A DNA stretch of 64,000 nucleotides from Rhodospirillales bacterium (GCA_016699855.1 CP064988.1:5276811-5340810); one strand, 5' to 3'; positions 1 to 9,948 are shown, numbered from the stretch's first letter. The notes: a model not told the origin generated them from the sequence alone. Numbers and translations are program-made.

Positions 1-2
1 GC

Positions 3-713
3 GCCTTCGAGCAGGCGCATGGCGGCACCCTGCTGCTGGAGGAGGTCGGCGGGCTGCCGCTAGCGACGCAGGCCAAGGTCGTCCGAATGCTGCAGGAGCA
101 GTCGTTCACGCGCGACGGCGGGGACGCCCGCGTCGAGGTCGACGTCCGCGTCGTCGCCTCGACGGCGCGCGACCTGCCGGCCGAGATCGCCGCCGGCCGC
201 TTCCGCGAGGACCTCTACCACCGGCTCAACGTCGTGCCGATCCGGGTTCCGGCGCTGGCCGAGCGCCGCGAGGACATCCCCGAGCTGGCCAACCACCTCA
301 TGCGCCGCGTCGCCGAGGCGGCGGGGCTTCCGCCGCGGCCGTTCGGCGAGGACGCGATCACCGCGCTTCAGGGCTACGACTGGCCGGGCAACGTCAGGCA
401 GCTCCGCAATGTCGTCGAGCATCTGCTGATCGTGGCGCCGAGCGACGGCGACGCGACGCTGAAGGCCGACATGCTGCCGGCCGATTTCGGCGAGATATCG
501 CCGTCCGTCCTGCGGTGGGAGAAGGCCGGCGAGATCATGCAGCTGCCGCTGCGCGACGCCCGCGAGGTGTTCGAGCGCGAGTACCTGATGGCGCAGGTCA
601 CCCGCTTCGGCGGCAACATCTCGCGCACGGCGGCGTTCGTCGGCATGGAGCGCTCGGCCCTGCACCGCAAGCTGAAGAGTCTCGGCGTGCACGGCGACGA
701 GCGCGCCGTCTGA
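3..713 (+). CDS. ntrX: Nitrogen assimilation response regulator NtrX, C-terminal part
   Basis: This is the last 236 codons of a sigma-54-dependent response regulator; the receiver domain and start lie before the window. What remains is the second half of the AAA+ domain (sensor and arginine-finger region around EDLYHRLNVVPIRVP, then YDWPGNVRQLRN) and a C-terminal Fis-type helix-turn-helix (NISRTAAFVGMERSALHRKL). The ending ERSALHRKLKSLGVHGDER is typical of alphaproteobacterial NtrX, partner of the sensor kinase NtrY. The Walker B segment reads LLLEEV, with Glu where family members normally have Asp. The next gene, dat, follows after 25 bases. Confidence 0.93.
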   Translation, partial: AFEQAHGGTLLLEEVGGLPLATQAKVVRMLQEQSFTRDGGDARVEVDVRVVASTARDLPAEIAAGRFREDLYHRLNVVPIRVPALAERREDIPELANHLMRRVAEAAGLPPRPFGEDAITALQGYDWPGNVRQLRNVVEHLLIVAPSDGDATLKADMLPADFGEISPSVLRWEKAGEIMQLPLRDAREVFEREYLMAQVTRFGGNISRTAAFVGMERSALHRKLKSLGVHGDERAV

Positions 714-738
714 GGCCACAGGCAACGGAGTCCGCGTC

Positions 739-1599
739 ATGTCGCGCATCGCCTACGTGAACGGCCGCTACGTCCCGCACCGCCAGGCCATGGTCCACGT
801 CGAGGACCGCGGCTACCAGTTCGCCGACGCCGTCTACGAGGTCGTCGGCATCGTCGACGGACGCCTGCTCGACGAGGAACCGCATCTCGACCGCCTCGAC
901 CGGTCCCTCGCCGAGCTCGACATCCCCCCGCCGCTCGGCCGCGCCGCGCTGCGCTTCGTGCTGCGCGAGGTCGCGCGCCGCAACCGGGTCCGGAACGGGC
1001 TGGTGTATCTCCAGGTCTCGCGCGGCGTGGCGCGGCGCGACTACGTCGCGCCGGCCGGCATCGCCCCGGCCGTCGTGGTCACGGCGAAGTCGACCCCGCG
1101 GCCGCAGGTCGACGTCGGGCCCGGCGTCGCCGTGGTGTCGGCGCCGGACCTGCGCTGGAAGCGCGTCGACATCAAGACCGTCGGCCTGCTCGGCTCGGCC
1201 ATCAACAAGGGGATCGCCCGCGGCCGAGGCGCCTGGGAGTGCTGGCAGATCGACGCCAAAGGCGACGTCACGGAGGGCACCTCGAGCAACGCCTGGATCG
1301 TGACCGCCGACGGCGAGCTGGTCACCCGGCCGACCGGGCACGACATCCTCGCGGGGATCACGCGACAGACCGTCAAACGGGTGGCGGAGCAGCTCCAGCT
1401 CAAGCTGGTCGAGCGGCCGTTCACGATCGCCGAGGCGCAATCGGCGCGCGAAGCGTTCATGACCAGCGCCACGGCGTTCGTCACGCCGATCGTCCGCATC
1501 GACGACAAGCCGGTCGGCGACGGCGCGCCAGGCGAGACCGCGCGCCGGCTCCGCGCCGAGTACTTCCGTGCCGTGATGTCGGTGGAGCCGTTCGCGTGA
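739..1599 (+). CDS. dat: D-amino-acid aminotransferase, fold-type IV PLP enzyme
   Basis: This 286-residue protein belongs to the branched-chain/D-alanine aminotransferase family and should transfer amino groups between D-amino acids and 2-oxo acids using PLP. The catalytic lysine is probably K157 in LLGSAINKGIA, after the typical segment RWKRVDIKT. The segment VTEGTSSNAW carries the glutamate that contacts the PLP ring nitrogen. A GGAG site at 727-730 supports the ATG start. Alphaproteobacteria often carry dat between ntrX and hfq; here trkA, which commonly sits between ntrX and dat, is absent. Substrate preference (D-alanine or branched-chain) cannot be read from sequence. The stop overlaps the next start by one base. 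Confidence 0.9.
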   Translation: MSRIAYVNGRYVPHRQAMVHVEDRGYQFADAVYEVVGIVDGRLLDEEPHLDRLDRSLAELDIPPPLGRAALRFVLREVARRNRVRNGLVYLQVSRGVARRDYVAPAGIAPAVVVTAKSTPRPQVDVGPGVAVVSAPDLRWKRVDIKTVGLLGSAINKGIARGRGAWECWQIDAKGDVTEGTSSNAWIVTADGELVTRPTGHDILAGITRQTVKRVAEQLQLKLVERPFTIAEAQSAREAFMTSATAFVTPIVRIDDKPVGDGAPGETARRLRAEYFRAVMSVEPFA

Positions 1600-2246
1600 T
1601 GCCGCCGTCGGCGCCCAAGGCGCTGGTGTTCGACTGGGACAACACGCTGGTCGACACTTGGCCGGTGATCACGACCTGCTACAACGCGACCTTCGCGCAT
1701 TTCGGCATGCCGCCGTGGACCGAGGCTGAGACCCGGGCGCGCGCGCACAAATCGCTGCGCGACGCCTTTCCGGAGCTGTTCGGCCCGGCGCGCTGGGAGG
1801 AGGCGAGGGAGGTCTTCTACGCGACCTTCCGCGTCGTCCATCTCGACCGGCTGCGGGCCAAGGACGGCGCCGGCGAGATGTTGAGGGGCTTGCGCGAGCG
1901 CGGCCTCTACCTGGCGGTGGTCAGCAACAAGATGGGGCCGGCGCTGCGCATCGAGGCCGGCCATCTCGGCTGGAGCGGATATTTCGAGCGGATCGTCGGA
2001 GCGACCGACACGGCGCGCGACAAGCCGGCGCCCGACCCGGTCGCGCGCGCGCTCGAGCCGGCCGGCTTCGGCCCGGACCATTCCGTCTGGTTCGTCGGCG
2101 ACACGGCGATCGATCTCGAGTGCGCCCACAACACCGGATGCCTGCCGGTGCTGATCCGCGACGAGCCGCCGGAGCCGCTGGAGTTCGAGCGGCATCCTCC
2201 GGCGTTTCACGTGCGGGACTGCCATGCGCTGTGGAAGTTGATTTAG
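1599..2246 (+). CDS. HAD-family hydrolase, phosphoglycolate-phosphatase-like
   Basis: This 215-residue protein has all HAD phosphatase motifs: the nucleophile motif DWDNTLVDTW (D12 and D14), motif II VVSNK, the lysine in DKPAPDP, and the acidic motif VGDTAIDLECA. The cap is small and helical, as in Gph/PgmB-type enzymes. The ATG shares its A with the dat stop codon, so the two are probably translationally coupled. The in-frame GTG at 1596 is an alternative. Phosphoglycolate phosphatase is a reasonable guess, but the cap does not identify the substrate. The promoter proposed for hfq overlaps its last codons. Confidence 0.85.
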   Translation: MPPSAPKALVFDWDNTLVDTWPVITTCYNATFAHFGMPPWTEAETRARAHKSLRDAFPELFGPARWEEAREVFYATFRVVHLDRLRAKDGAGEMLRGLRERGLYLAVVSNKMGPALRIEAGHLGWSGYFERIVGATDTARDKPAPDPVARALEPAGFGPDHSVWFVGDTAIDLECAHNTGCLPVLIRDEPPEPLEFERHPPAFHVRDCHALWKLI

Positions 2247-2265
2247 ACAGTCTCCAGCCTATATC
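2238..2265 (+). promoter_or_regulatory. Putative sigma-70-type promoter for hfq
   Basis: A TTGATT -35 box (2238-2243) and a TATATC -10 box (2260-2265) are separated by 16 bases. The pair lies about 90 bases before the hfq start and overlaps the end of the HAD gene. The AT-rich -10 stands out in this GC-rich sequence. It would give hfq-hflX its own transcript. Motif reading only. Confidence 0.45.
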
Positions 2266-2353
2266 TTGCGTGATGAAGCGCGGCCCACGCGCCGACCCCA
2301 CCCGCCGTGCCTCCGGGCCATGGCGGCAACCAACCTCAGAAAGAGGCAAGAGC

Positions 2354-2623
2354 ATGTCCGAAAAGGCTCAAAACGTTCAGGATGTGTTCCTGAACCACCT
2401 TCGCAAGACCAAGACCCCGGTCACGATCTTCCTGGTCAACGGCGTCAAGCTGCAGGGCATCGTCACGTGGTTCGACAATTTCTCGGTCCTGCTCCGACGG
2501 GATGGCCATTCCCAGCTCGTCTACAAGCACGCGATCTCCACGATCATGCCCGTGACGCCGATCAGCCTGTTCGAGGGCGACAAGGCGCCGGCGGCACCGG
2601 CGGCGGCCGGCGGCGAGCACTAA
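2354..2623 (+). CDS. hfq: RNA-binding protein Hfq
   Basis: This is an 89-residue Sm-like RNA chaperone that forms hexameric rings and helps small RNAs pair with mRNAs. The Sm1 motif (VTIFLVNGVKLQGIVTWFD) and Sm2 motif (LVYKHAISTIMP) are intact, including the KH pair of the YKHA core used for U-rich RNA binding. The C-terminal tail is short and Ala/Pro-rich. A purine-rich AAGAGGCAAG sequence precedes the ATG. hflX starts at the base after the stop codon, the classic hfq-hflX arrangement. In alphaproteobacteria hfq next to ntrX fits its role in nitrogen control (known as NrfA in some species). Confidence 0.98.
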   Translation: MSEKAQNVQDVFLNHLRKTKTPVTIFLVNGVKLQGIVTWFDNFSVLLRRDGHSQLVYKHAISTIMPVTPISLFEGDKAPAAPAAAGGEH

Positions 2624-4030
<1,407 letters not shown>

Positions 4031-4039
<9 letters not shown>

Positions 4040-4059
4040 ACCCCGGCGGTTCCTACAAC
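4031..4059 (+). promoter_or_regulatory. Putative promoter for groES
   Basis: A TTGACG -35 box (4031-4036) and a TACAAC -10 box (4054-4059) are separated by 17 bases, starting within the last codons of hflX. No CIRCE inverted repeat (HrcA operator) and no convincing heat-shock sigma-32 -10 element is seen between hflX and groES. Confidence 0.45.
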
Positions 4060-4112
4060 GCGGCTCGCACGCCCGACGCGGCGAAACCGGCATCGCACCA
4101 CGGAGAAACACC

Positions 4113-4400
4113 ATGAAATTCAAGCCGTTGCACGACCGCCTGCTGCTCGAGCCGGTCGAGGCCGAGACCAAAACCAAGGGCGGCATCATCATTCCCGACA
4201 CGGCGCAGGAGAAGCCGATGCAGGGCAAGGTCGTCTCCACCGGCAAGGGCACGCGCCTCGAGGACGGCCGCCTGCAGCCGATGGACGTGAAGGCCGGCGA
4301 CGTCGTCCTCTACGGCAAGTGGTCCGGCACCGAGGTCAAGCTCGGCGGCAAGGACTACGTGATCCTCAAGGAGAGCGACATCATGGGCGTGGTCGGCTGA
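4113..4400 (+). CDS. groES: Co-chaperonin GroES
   Basis: This 95-residue protein is the normal GroES length and begins with the standard MKFKPLHDRLLLEP. The mobile loop (ETKTKGGIIIPDTAQEKP, about 22-39) that docks onto GroEL is present, as is the C-terminal YVILKESDIMGVVG. A CGGAG site precedes the ATG. Unusually, groEL does not follow; an inositol-monophosphatase-family gene starts 19 bases downstream. It is therefore an orphan groES, perhaps a second copy, that must work with a GroEL encoded elsewhere. Confidence 0.97.
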   Translation: MKFKPLHDRLLLEPVEAETKTKGGIIIPDTAQEKPMQGKVVSTGKGTRLEDGRLQPMDVKAGDVVLYGKWSGTEVKLGGKDYVILKESDIMGVVG

Positions 4401-4419
4401 CGCCGGCCGGTCCCGCGAC

Positions 4420-5274
4420 ATGCTCGGCGACCGCGATCTCGAACGGGTCGCCGATCTCGTACAGGAAAGCGCGACGGCGGAACTGCTGTCGCGCTTTCGT
4501 CGTCTGGGGCCCGGCGACATCCGGGAGAAGTCGCCCGGCGACCTCGTCACCGTCGCCGACCTTGCCTGCGAGCGGCGCCTCGCCGCCGGACTTGCGCTGA
4601 TCCTGCCCGGCGCCCCGGTGGTGGGCGAGGAGGCGGTGGCGGCCGAACCTGGCCTGCTGTCGCACATCGCCGAGGCCGAGCTGGCTTGGATCGTCGATCC
4701 GCTCGACGGCACGTCGAATTTCGCCCGCGGGCACGACCGCTTCGCCGTGATCGTCGCGCTCGCGCGCCGCGGGGAGACCGTGGCGGCCTGGATCCACGAT
4801 CCCGTGCGCGGCCGCATGGCGGTGGGCTCCCTCGGCGGCGGTGTCCGCTTCGACGGCAAGACCTCGGAACTGCCACCGGCGCCGCCACTGAAGGACACCA
4901 ACGGCTTCGTCGGCTACAAGTTCAAGCGCGAGGTCGTGTCCCGTCTCGGACCGGACGCGCTCTCCCGGCTCGGCGGTCTGACGACGTTCGGTTGCGCCGG
5001 GCTGGAGTATCTCGAGACGCTGAACGGCCGCAGCCATTTCTCGCTGTACCGCTGGACCAAGCCGTGGGACCACGCGGCCGGCGCCCTCCTGGTGCGCGAG
5101 GCCGGCGGGATCGCCAACCGGCACGACGGTGCGCCCTACGCGCCGACGCAGCGGGTCGACGCCGGCATCCTCGTGGCCTCCGACGAGGGGCGTTGGCGCG
5201 AATTGTACGAACTACTGATGGGCGCGCCGGCGCCGCTGCTCGACGGCGCCGGAGGTCGGGGCGCGGCGTGCTGA
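4420..5274 (+). CDS. Inositol monophosphatase family protein
   Basis: This 284-residue protein is a Mg-dependent phosphatase of the IMPase/CysQ/HisN fold. The first signature WIVDPLDGTSNFARG supplies D93, D96 and the GT pair. E70/E71 lie in VVGEEA, and the second signature WDHAAGALLVREAGG is near residue 217, so the metal site looks complete. Family members act on inositol phosphate, 3'-phosphoadenosine 5'-phosphate or histidinol phosphate; the sequence does not decide which. It overlaps the following GST gene by seven bases, suggesting an operon with groES and gst. Confidence 0.9.
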   Translation: MLGDRDLERVADLVQESATAELLSRFRRLGPGDIREKSPGDLVTVADLACERRLAAGLALILPGAPVVGEEAVAAEPGLLSHIAEAELAWIVDPLDGTSNFARGHDRFAVIVALARRGETVAAWIHDPVRGRMAVGSLGGGVRFDGKTSELPPAPPLKDTNGFVGYKFKREVVSRLGPDALSRLGGLTTFGCAGLEYLETLNGRSHFSLYRWTKPWDHAAGALLVREAGGIANRHDGAPYAPTQRVDAGILVASDEGRWRELYELLMGAPAPLLDGAGGRGAAC

Positions 5275-5849
5275 CGCTGTACTTCTCGCCCGGCGCCAGT
5301 TCGATGGCGCCGCATGTCGCGCTCCACGAGATCGGCGTGCCGTTCGAGGCGATGCCGGTCTCCCTCGCCAAGCGCGAGCAGCGCGCCGAGGCCTATCTGC
5401 GGATCAATCCCGAGGGCAACGTGCCGACGCTGATCGTCGACGGTCGGGCGCTGACGGAGGTCGCGGCCATCCTCTACTACCTGGCGCGCCGCCATCCCGA
5501 GGCAGGCCTGTGGCCCGAAGGCGATCTCGACGCCGAGGCGCGGGCGTTGTCGTGGATGTCGTTCATCGCCGCCACGCTGCATCCCGCCCGTGCCAAAGGG
5601 CTGGACCACGCGCGGACCGTCTACGGACTGGCCGACCGCCGCCTCGGCGCCGGCGCATGGGCGGTCGGGCGTTATTCGATCGCCGGCATCCACCTGTTCC
5701 GGCTGTTCTGGCGCCTGCGCGGCTCGCTGAAGCCGTCGCCCGACGACTTCCCGGCGCTTGAGGATCATCACGCGCGGATGGTGGCGCGGCCCGCCGTCCA
5801 GCGGACGTTGGAGGTCGAAGCGGCGGTCGGTTACGAGTTGCCGGCATAG
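5268..5849 (+). CDS. Glutathione S-transferase family protein
   Basis: This 193-residue protein begins with a GTG inside the end of the preceding gene. The N-terminal thioredoxin-like domain has LYFSPGASSMAPHVALHEIG (the likely glutathione-activating Ser/Tyr region) and the cis-proline segment NPEGNVPTLI, then LTEVAAILYYLA. The C-terminal part is helical. It resembles beta-class bacterial GSTs. It probably conjugates or otherwise uses glutathione in detoxification, with unknown substrate. A hairpin repeat follows. Confidence 0.87.
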   Translation: MLTLYFSPGASSMAPHVALHEIGVPFEAMPVSLAKREQRAEAYLRINPEGNVPTLIVDGRALTEVAAILYYLARRHPEAGLWPEGDLDAEARALSWMSFIAATLHPARAKGLDHARTVYGLADRRLGAGAWAVGRYSIAGIHLFRLFWRLRGSLKPSPDDFPALEDHHARMVARPAVQRTLEVEAAVGYELPA

Positions 5850-5868
5850 ATACGGCCCAGCTCCTCCC

Positions 5869-5897
5869 GTCATCCCTCGCTGCGCTCGGGATGACAG
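5869..5897. repeat. Intergenic palindromic repeat, single unit
   Basis: The arms GTCATCCC (5869-5876) and GGGATGAC (5888-5895) can form a hairpin between two convergent genes. Bases 5872-5897 match the right arm of the large inverted repeat at 18991-19023 with one mismatch in 26 bases. It is therefore a dispersed repeat family rather than a chance hairpin. It may act as a bidirectional transcription end. Confidence 0.8.
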
Positions 5898-5919
5898 CGA
5901 GCGTGACCAGCCGATGGCG

Positions 5920-6531
5920 CTAACTGGCAACGCGCCGGAGCACCACGGTGAGGTTGTTCGCCGGCATTTCGACCACCGTGTCGAGGGTCAGCCCGACGAT
6001 GCCGGCGGCGGCCGCGACGTCGGCCAGATCGCGGATACCCCATGCGGGATCGCGGGCGCGCAGGCTGGAGTCGAACGCCTCGTTGCTGGGCGCCGTATGA
6101 CGGCCGCCGCGTTTGAACGGGCCGTAGAGGATCAGCGGCCCGCCCGGGGGCAGGATGCGGCCGGCGCCGCGCAGCAATCCCAGCGCCGCCGACCACGGCG
6201 CGATGTGGATCATGTTGGCGCAGAAGAGCGCGTCGGCCTCGTCGAGCGGCCACGGCGCGCGTTCGACATCGAGCGCCACAGCCGGGCGGACGTTCGGCAG
6301 AGCGTCGTTCCACGCGTCGATTCCGGGCACCGCCGCGAATTCGAGGTCGCTGGGCTGCCACTCGATGGCCGGGAGACCGGTCGCGAAATACGCCGCGTGC
6401 TCCCCGGTTCCACTGGCGATCTCCAGCACGACGCCGCGTGCCGGCAGTACGGACCGGAGGACCGCGAGGATGGGATCGCGGTTGCGCTCGGTCGCCGGGG
6501 CGCGGCGGCGCGGGTCGTTGTCGGCGTTCAT
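5920..6531 (-). CDS. DUF938 family SAM-dependent methyltransferase
   Basis: This 203-residue class I methyltransferase has its SAM motif I in VLEIASGTGEHAAYFA, an acidic residue in WQPSDLEF, and the DUF938-typical segments ANMIHIAPW and LYGPFKRGGRHTAPSNEAFD. The substrate of DUF938 proteins is unknown to me. The ATG chosen gives the usual DUF938 N-terminus. It lies divergent from the TctC gene across 96 bases and convergent with the GST gene. Confidence 0.88.
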   Translation of the reverse strand: MNADNDPRRRAPATERNRDPILAVLRSVLPARGVVLEIASGTGEHAAYFATGLPAIEWQPSDLEFAAVPGIDAWNDALPNVRPAVALDVERAPWPLDEADALFCANMIHIAPWSAALGLLRGAGRILPPGGPLILYGPFKRGGRHTAPSNEAFDSSLRARDPAWGIRDLADVAAAAGIVGLTLDTVVEMPANNLTVVLRRVAS

Positions 6532-6627
6532 CGGGCGCGATCCGTTCCTGAGATCGACGTCGCGCTGGCGCGGCGCCGGAGGCGGTGTTTCAATCGGCCC
6601 ATCGCATACCACACGGAGGGACATCGG

Positions 6628-7614
6628 ATGTCCGGGTTCATCGCGCGTCTGGCCGCCGCCGCGTCGGCGCTGATCGTCACGGCGGGCGCGTTCGCGCCGG
6701 TCCGGGCGCAGGATTGGCCGTCGCGGCCGATCACCATCCTCATGGGGTTCCCGGCGGGGTCCGGCGTCGACGTGGTCGGGCGCATGTTCCAGGAACCGCT
6801 GGAGAAGGAGCTCGGCGCCAAGATCGTGATCGACTACAAATCCGGCGCCGGCGGGAATCTGGCGTCGGACGCCGTCGCCAAGGCCAAGCCCGACGGCTAC
6901 ACGCTGCTGCTGTCGACCGCGGCCACGCACGGCGTGAACGCGGCCCTGTACAAGAAGCTGCCGTTCGACGTCGAGACCGATTTCACGCCCATCTCGCCGC
7001 TGGTCGACGTGTCGAACGTGCTGACGATCAACCCCGCCGTGATCGACGCGTCGTCGGTTCAGGATTTCATCGCCAAGGTGAAGGCGGCGCCGGGCAAGTA
7101 CAATTTCGCCTCGACCGGCAACGGAACCGGCACCCATCTCGCCTTCGCCGATTTCAACCGCCGCGCTGGGCTCGACATGGTGCACGTGCCGTACAAGGGC
7201 GGGCCGGACGCGATCCAGGCGGTGATCGCCGGCCAGGTCTGCTGCATCTTCAACCAGGTGCAGACCGTGCTGCCGCACTGGCGCGCCGGCAAGGTGCGGC
7301 TACTGGGCGTGACCACCAAGGCGCGCGTCGCCGCCGTGCCCGACGTGCCGACGATCGACGAGGCCGGCGTGCCGGGCTACGAGAGCTTCATCTGGTTCGG
7401 TCTGTTCGGTCCCAAGGACCTCGATCCGGCGATCGCGGCCAAGATCAACGCCGCCGTCCGCAAGACCCTGGAGACGCCGGCGATCCGCCAGCGCCTCGTC
7501 GAGCTCGGTAACACGCCCCGCAGCGAGACGGTCGAACAGTTCCGCGCCACCGTGAAGAAGGACCGCGCCGCCTGGGCCGAGGTCGTCAAGGCGTCCGGCG
7601 CGGTGATCGAGTAG
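6628..7614 (+). CDS. Tripartite tricarboxylate transporter substrate-binding protein (TctC/Bug family)
   Basis: This 328-residue periplasmic binding protein has a signal peptide ending near residue 27 (FAPVRA, then QDWPSRPITILMGFPAG). Typical Bug motifs follow: FPAGSGVDVVGR, VIDYKSGAGGNLA, VHVPYKGGPDAIQAVIAGQV and GVTTKARVAAVPDVPTI. Bug proteins bind small carboxylates or amides. No TctA/TctB membrane genes are in the window, so this is one of the many orphan copies common in such genomes. A GGAGGG site precedes the ATG. Confidence 0.93.
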   Translation: MSGFIARLAAAASALIVTAGAFAPVRAQDWPSRPITILMGFPAGSGVDVVGRMFQEPLEKELGAKIVIDYKSGAGGNLASDAVAKAKPDGYTLLLSTAATHGVNAALYKKLPFDVETDFTPISPLVDVSNVLTINPAVIDASSVQDFIAKVKAAPGKYNFASTGNGTGTHLAFADFNRRAGLDMVHVPYKGGPDAIQAVIAGQVCCIFNQVQTVLPHWRAGKVRLLGVTTKARVAAVPDVPTIDEAGVPGYESFIWFGLFGPKDLDPAIAAKINAAVRKTLETPAIRQRLVELGNTPRSETVEQFRATVKKDRAAWAEVVKASGAVIE

Positions 7615-7626
7615 GAGACCACGCGG

Positions 7627-9183
7627 TCAGTTCACGCGCTTGGCGTAGCCCTTCCAGTAGGGCTCGCGCAGGTCGCGCTTGAGGACCTTGCCGGCGCCCG
7701 AGAGGGGAAGGGACGTGGTCCTGATCTCCACGGAGCGCGGGCATTTGTAGCCGGCGATCCGGGTGCGGCAATGGGCGAGCACCTGTTCCGGCGTCACCTC
7801 AGCGCCCGGCCGCGGCACGACGACGGCGTGGACGGTCTCGCCCCACTTCTCGTCGGGGATGCCGATCACCGCGACCTCGGCGACGCCGGGCATCAGCGTG
7901 ATCGCGCTCTCGACCTCGGCCGAGTAGACGTTCTCGCCGCCGGACACGATCATGTCCTTGAGCCGGTCGACGATGAACACGAAGCCCTCGTCGTCCATCG
8001 TGCCGCCGTCGCCGGAGTAGTACCAGCCATCCTCCAGAACCGCCGCCGTCTCCGCCGGCTTGTTCCAGTAGCCGAGCATGATCATCGGCCCCTTGGCCGC
8101 GATCTCGCCGACGGTGCCGCGCGGCACCTCCCTGCGGTCGGCGTCGACGATCCGCAGATCGACGGTGTGCGCCGGCAGGCCGCAGGATTTCAGCCGCCCG
8201 GCGTAGGGCCCGTCGAGAGTCGTGTAGCGGGTCGGCAGCAGGGTCAGGATCGGCGCCGCCTCGGTCATGCCGTAGGCGTGGATAAAGCCGCAGCCCGGCA
8301 ACACCTCCAGCGCCTTGAGCAGCACGCCCTCGGGCATCGGCGAGGCGCCGTAGAGGATGCGCTTGAGGCTCGACACGTCGAACTCGGCGAAGCGGGGGTG
8401 GTTGCACAGCATGTTGATCATGGTCGGCACGTACTGGCCGTGCGTGACCTTCTCGGCCTGGATCGCGGTCAGGCAGTCCACGGGGTCGAACCGCGCCACG
8501 AAGGCGTGGGTGCCGCCGCACTGCGTCACGCCGAAGCTCGACGCGCCGTCGGCGAGATGGAACATCGGCCCGGAGTGGAGATAGACCGTGTCGCCGTCGA
8601 AGCCGATGCCGGCGATGGCGTTCATGGCGTTCCACGTCAGGTTGGCGTGGCTCAGCATCACGCCCTTGGATTTGCCGGTGGTGCCGCCGGTGTAGAACAG
8701 ACCCGCCAGCGTCTCGCCGCCGGCGCCGGCATCGTCGACCGCGCCCGCCGAAAGGAGATCCTCGTAAGCGCGCATGCCGGCGGGCGGGGCGTCGTCGTCC
8801 AGCCAGATCACGGCTTTGAGCGCCGGCATCTTGCCCGCCAGCGCCTCGGCGTGCGCCCGCATCGCGCCATCGACGAACAGCGCGACGCTGCCGGAATCCT
8901 CCAGGATGTACTCGGTCTCCGGCGTCGCCAGCCGCGTGTTGAGCGGCACCATGGCGGCGCCGATCCACGGGATCGCGTACATCAGCTCGAGATAGCGGTC
9001 GCTGTTGAGCGCCAGGATCGCGACGCGGTCGCCGGCGCCGATACCCAGCGCCCGCAATCCGCCGGCCAGCCGCGCCACACGCTCCAGACTCGTCGTCCAG
9101 TCGTGGCGCCGCCCGCGGAACACGGTCGACACTCCGCGCGGCTTGATCTGCGCCGCCCGGCGCAGTCCCTGTGTCAGATACAT
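7627..9183 (-). CDS. Acyl-CoA synthetase (long-chain-fatty-acid-CoA ligase type)
   Basis: This 518-residue adenylate-forming enzyme activates a carboxylic acid with ATP and then forms the CoA thioester. The phosphate-binding loop YTGGTTGKSKGVMLSH, the motif YGMTEAAP, the hinge DRLKDMIVSGGENVYS and the C-terminal catalytic lysine in PLSGAGKVLKRDL are intact. It ends 12 bases from the convergent TctC gene. Relatives act on fatty or aromatic acids; the substrate here is undetermined. Confidence 0.92.
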   Translation of the reverse strand: MYLTQGLRRAAQIKPRGVSTVFRGRRHDWTTSLERVARLAGGLRALGIGAGDRVAILALNSDRYLELMYAIPWIGAAMVPLNTRLATPETEYILEDSGSVALFVDGAMRAHAEALAGKMPALKAVIWLDDDAPPAGMRAYEDLLSAGAVDDAGAGGETLAGLFYTGGTTGKSKGVMLSHANLTWNAMNAIAGIGFDGDTVYLHSGPMFHLADGASSFGVTQCGGTHAFVARFDPVDCLTAIQAEKVTHGQYVPTMINMLCNHPRFAEFDVSSLKRILYGASPMPEGVLLKALEVLPGCGFIHAYGMTEAAPILTLLPTRYTTLDGPYAGRLKSCGLPAHTVDLRIVDADRREVPRGTVGEIAAKGPMIMLGYWNKPAETAAVLEDGWYYSGDGGTMDDEGFVFIVDRLKDMIVSGGENVYSAEVESAITLMPGVAEVAVIGIPDEKWGETVHAVVVPRPGAEVTPEQVLAHCRTRIAGYKCPRSVEIRTTSLPLSGAGKVLKRDLREPYWKGYAKRVN

Positions 9184-9292
9184 GGCGTTTCCGGCGTCCC
9201 TTCAGGATCGTGACGGGGCGATCCTAGACGGCGGGGCACGGAATGGAAGGGTGGGCGCGCGCGCGCAACCGTTCCTAGTCACTCGCGCTCCG

Positions 9293-9754
9293 CTACGGAG
9301 CGGGCTTCCGCCGCCATCTGAAGTCGCAGCACGGCGCGCCCTGCATGCGGGTCTGGGTGCGTTTGAAGTCCCAGCCTGGCCGCATGTGCGCCTCGGCGGC
9401 GAAGTCGACGCCGCAGGTCATGAGCGCGCCGATCTCCGGCTCGCCGATGGAACCGAAGTAGTCGGCAAAGGCGCAGCCGACCACGTCGTGGCCGTAGGCC
9501 TCGTCGGTGTCCTCGACCACCTTGTTGACCACCGGAAAGGACGGGCCGCCGGAGTCGCGGCCGGGATGCGTGTCGGGGGTGAAGCCGCGCTTGTCGCGCC
9601 ACGTCACGTAGTTGTCGGCGATGGCCTTGCCGACCAGGGCGTGGGCGCGCTCCTTGCCGAGCTCCTTCTCCAACGCCTTGACGATGGGTATCACGGCGCG
9701 GGCCTGGATGATCGTGGCTTCGAGCATGGGGTCGCGCTGCGGCTTGTCGGTCAT
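9293..9754 (-). CDS. L-2-amino-thiazoline-4-carboxylic acid hydrolase-like protein
   Basis: This 153-residue protein matches the ATC-hydrolase family (a step from aminothiazoline carboxylate to cysteine in Pseudomonas) in overall size and in the segments YGHDVVGCAFADYFGSIGEP and LMTCGVDFAAEAHM. Both contain conserved cysteines. A strong AAGGAGG ribosome site six bases before the chosen ATG rules out the longer open frame starting at 9802. The family also occurs in genomes without the full pathway, so the true substrate may differ. It is divergent from the P450 gene. Confidence 0.75.
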   Translation of the reverse strand: MTDKPQRDPMLEATIIQARAVIPIVKALEKELGKERAHALVGKAIADNYVTWRDKRGFTPDTHPGRDSGGPSFPVVNKVVEDTDEAYGHDVVGCAFADYFGSIGEPEIGALMTCGVDFAAEAHMRPGWDFKRTQTRMQGAPCCDFRWRRKPAP

Positions 9755-9948
9755 CGCTGCCTCCTTCGGACGGGCGCTTCCGCGAGCCTGCGGCGGGTTC
9801 ACGTCCGGTGCAAGAGGTGGCCGCTCGGGGCGGCGAGGCTATCGCGGCGGCCCAGCGGCTCTGATAGGGTGACGCCTCGTTCATAAATCATGGTTCACCG
9901 GAGTCCGCGCCGCATGCCCGACACCGTCACCGCGCCCCCGCGCCGCCC

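Noticed and set aside
4040..4112. CIRCE operator upstream of groES
   Set aside because: The TTAGCACTC-N9-GAGTGCTAA pattern is not present; only a sigma-70-like pair is seen.
9803..9884. N-terminal extension of the ATC-hydrolase-like gene from the longer open frame
   Set aside because: A near-perfect ribosome site directly before the ATG at 9754 defines the start; the extension is low complexity.
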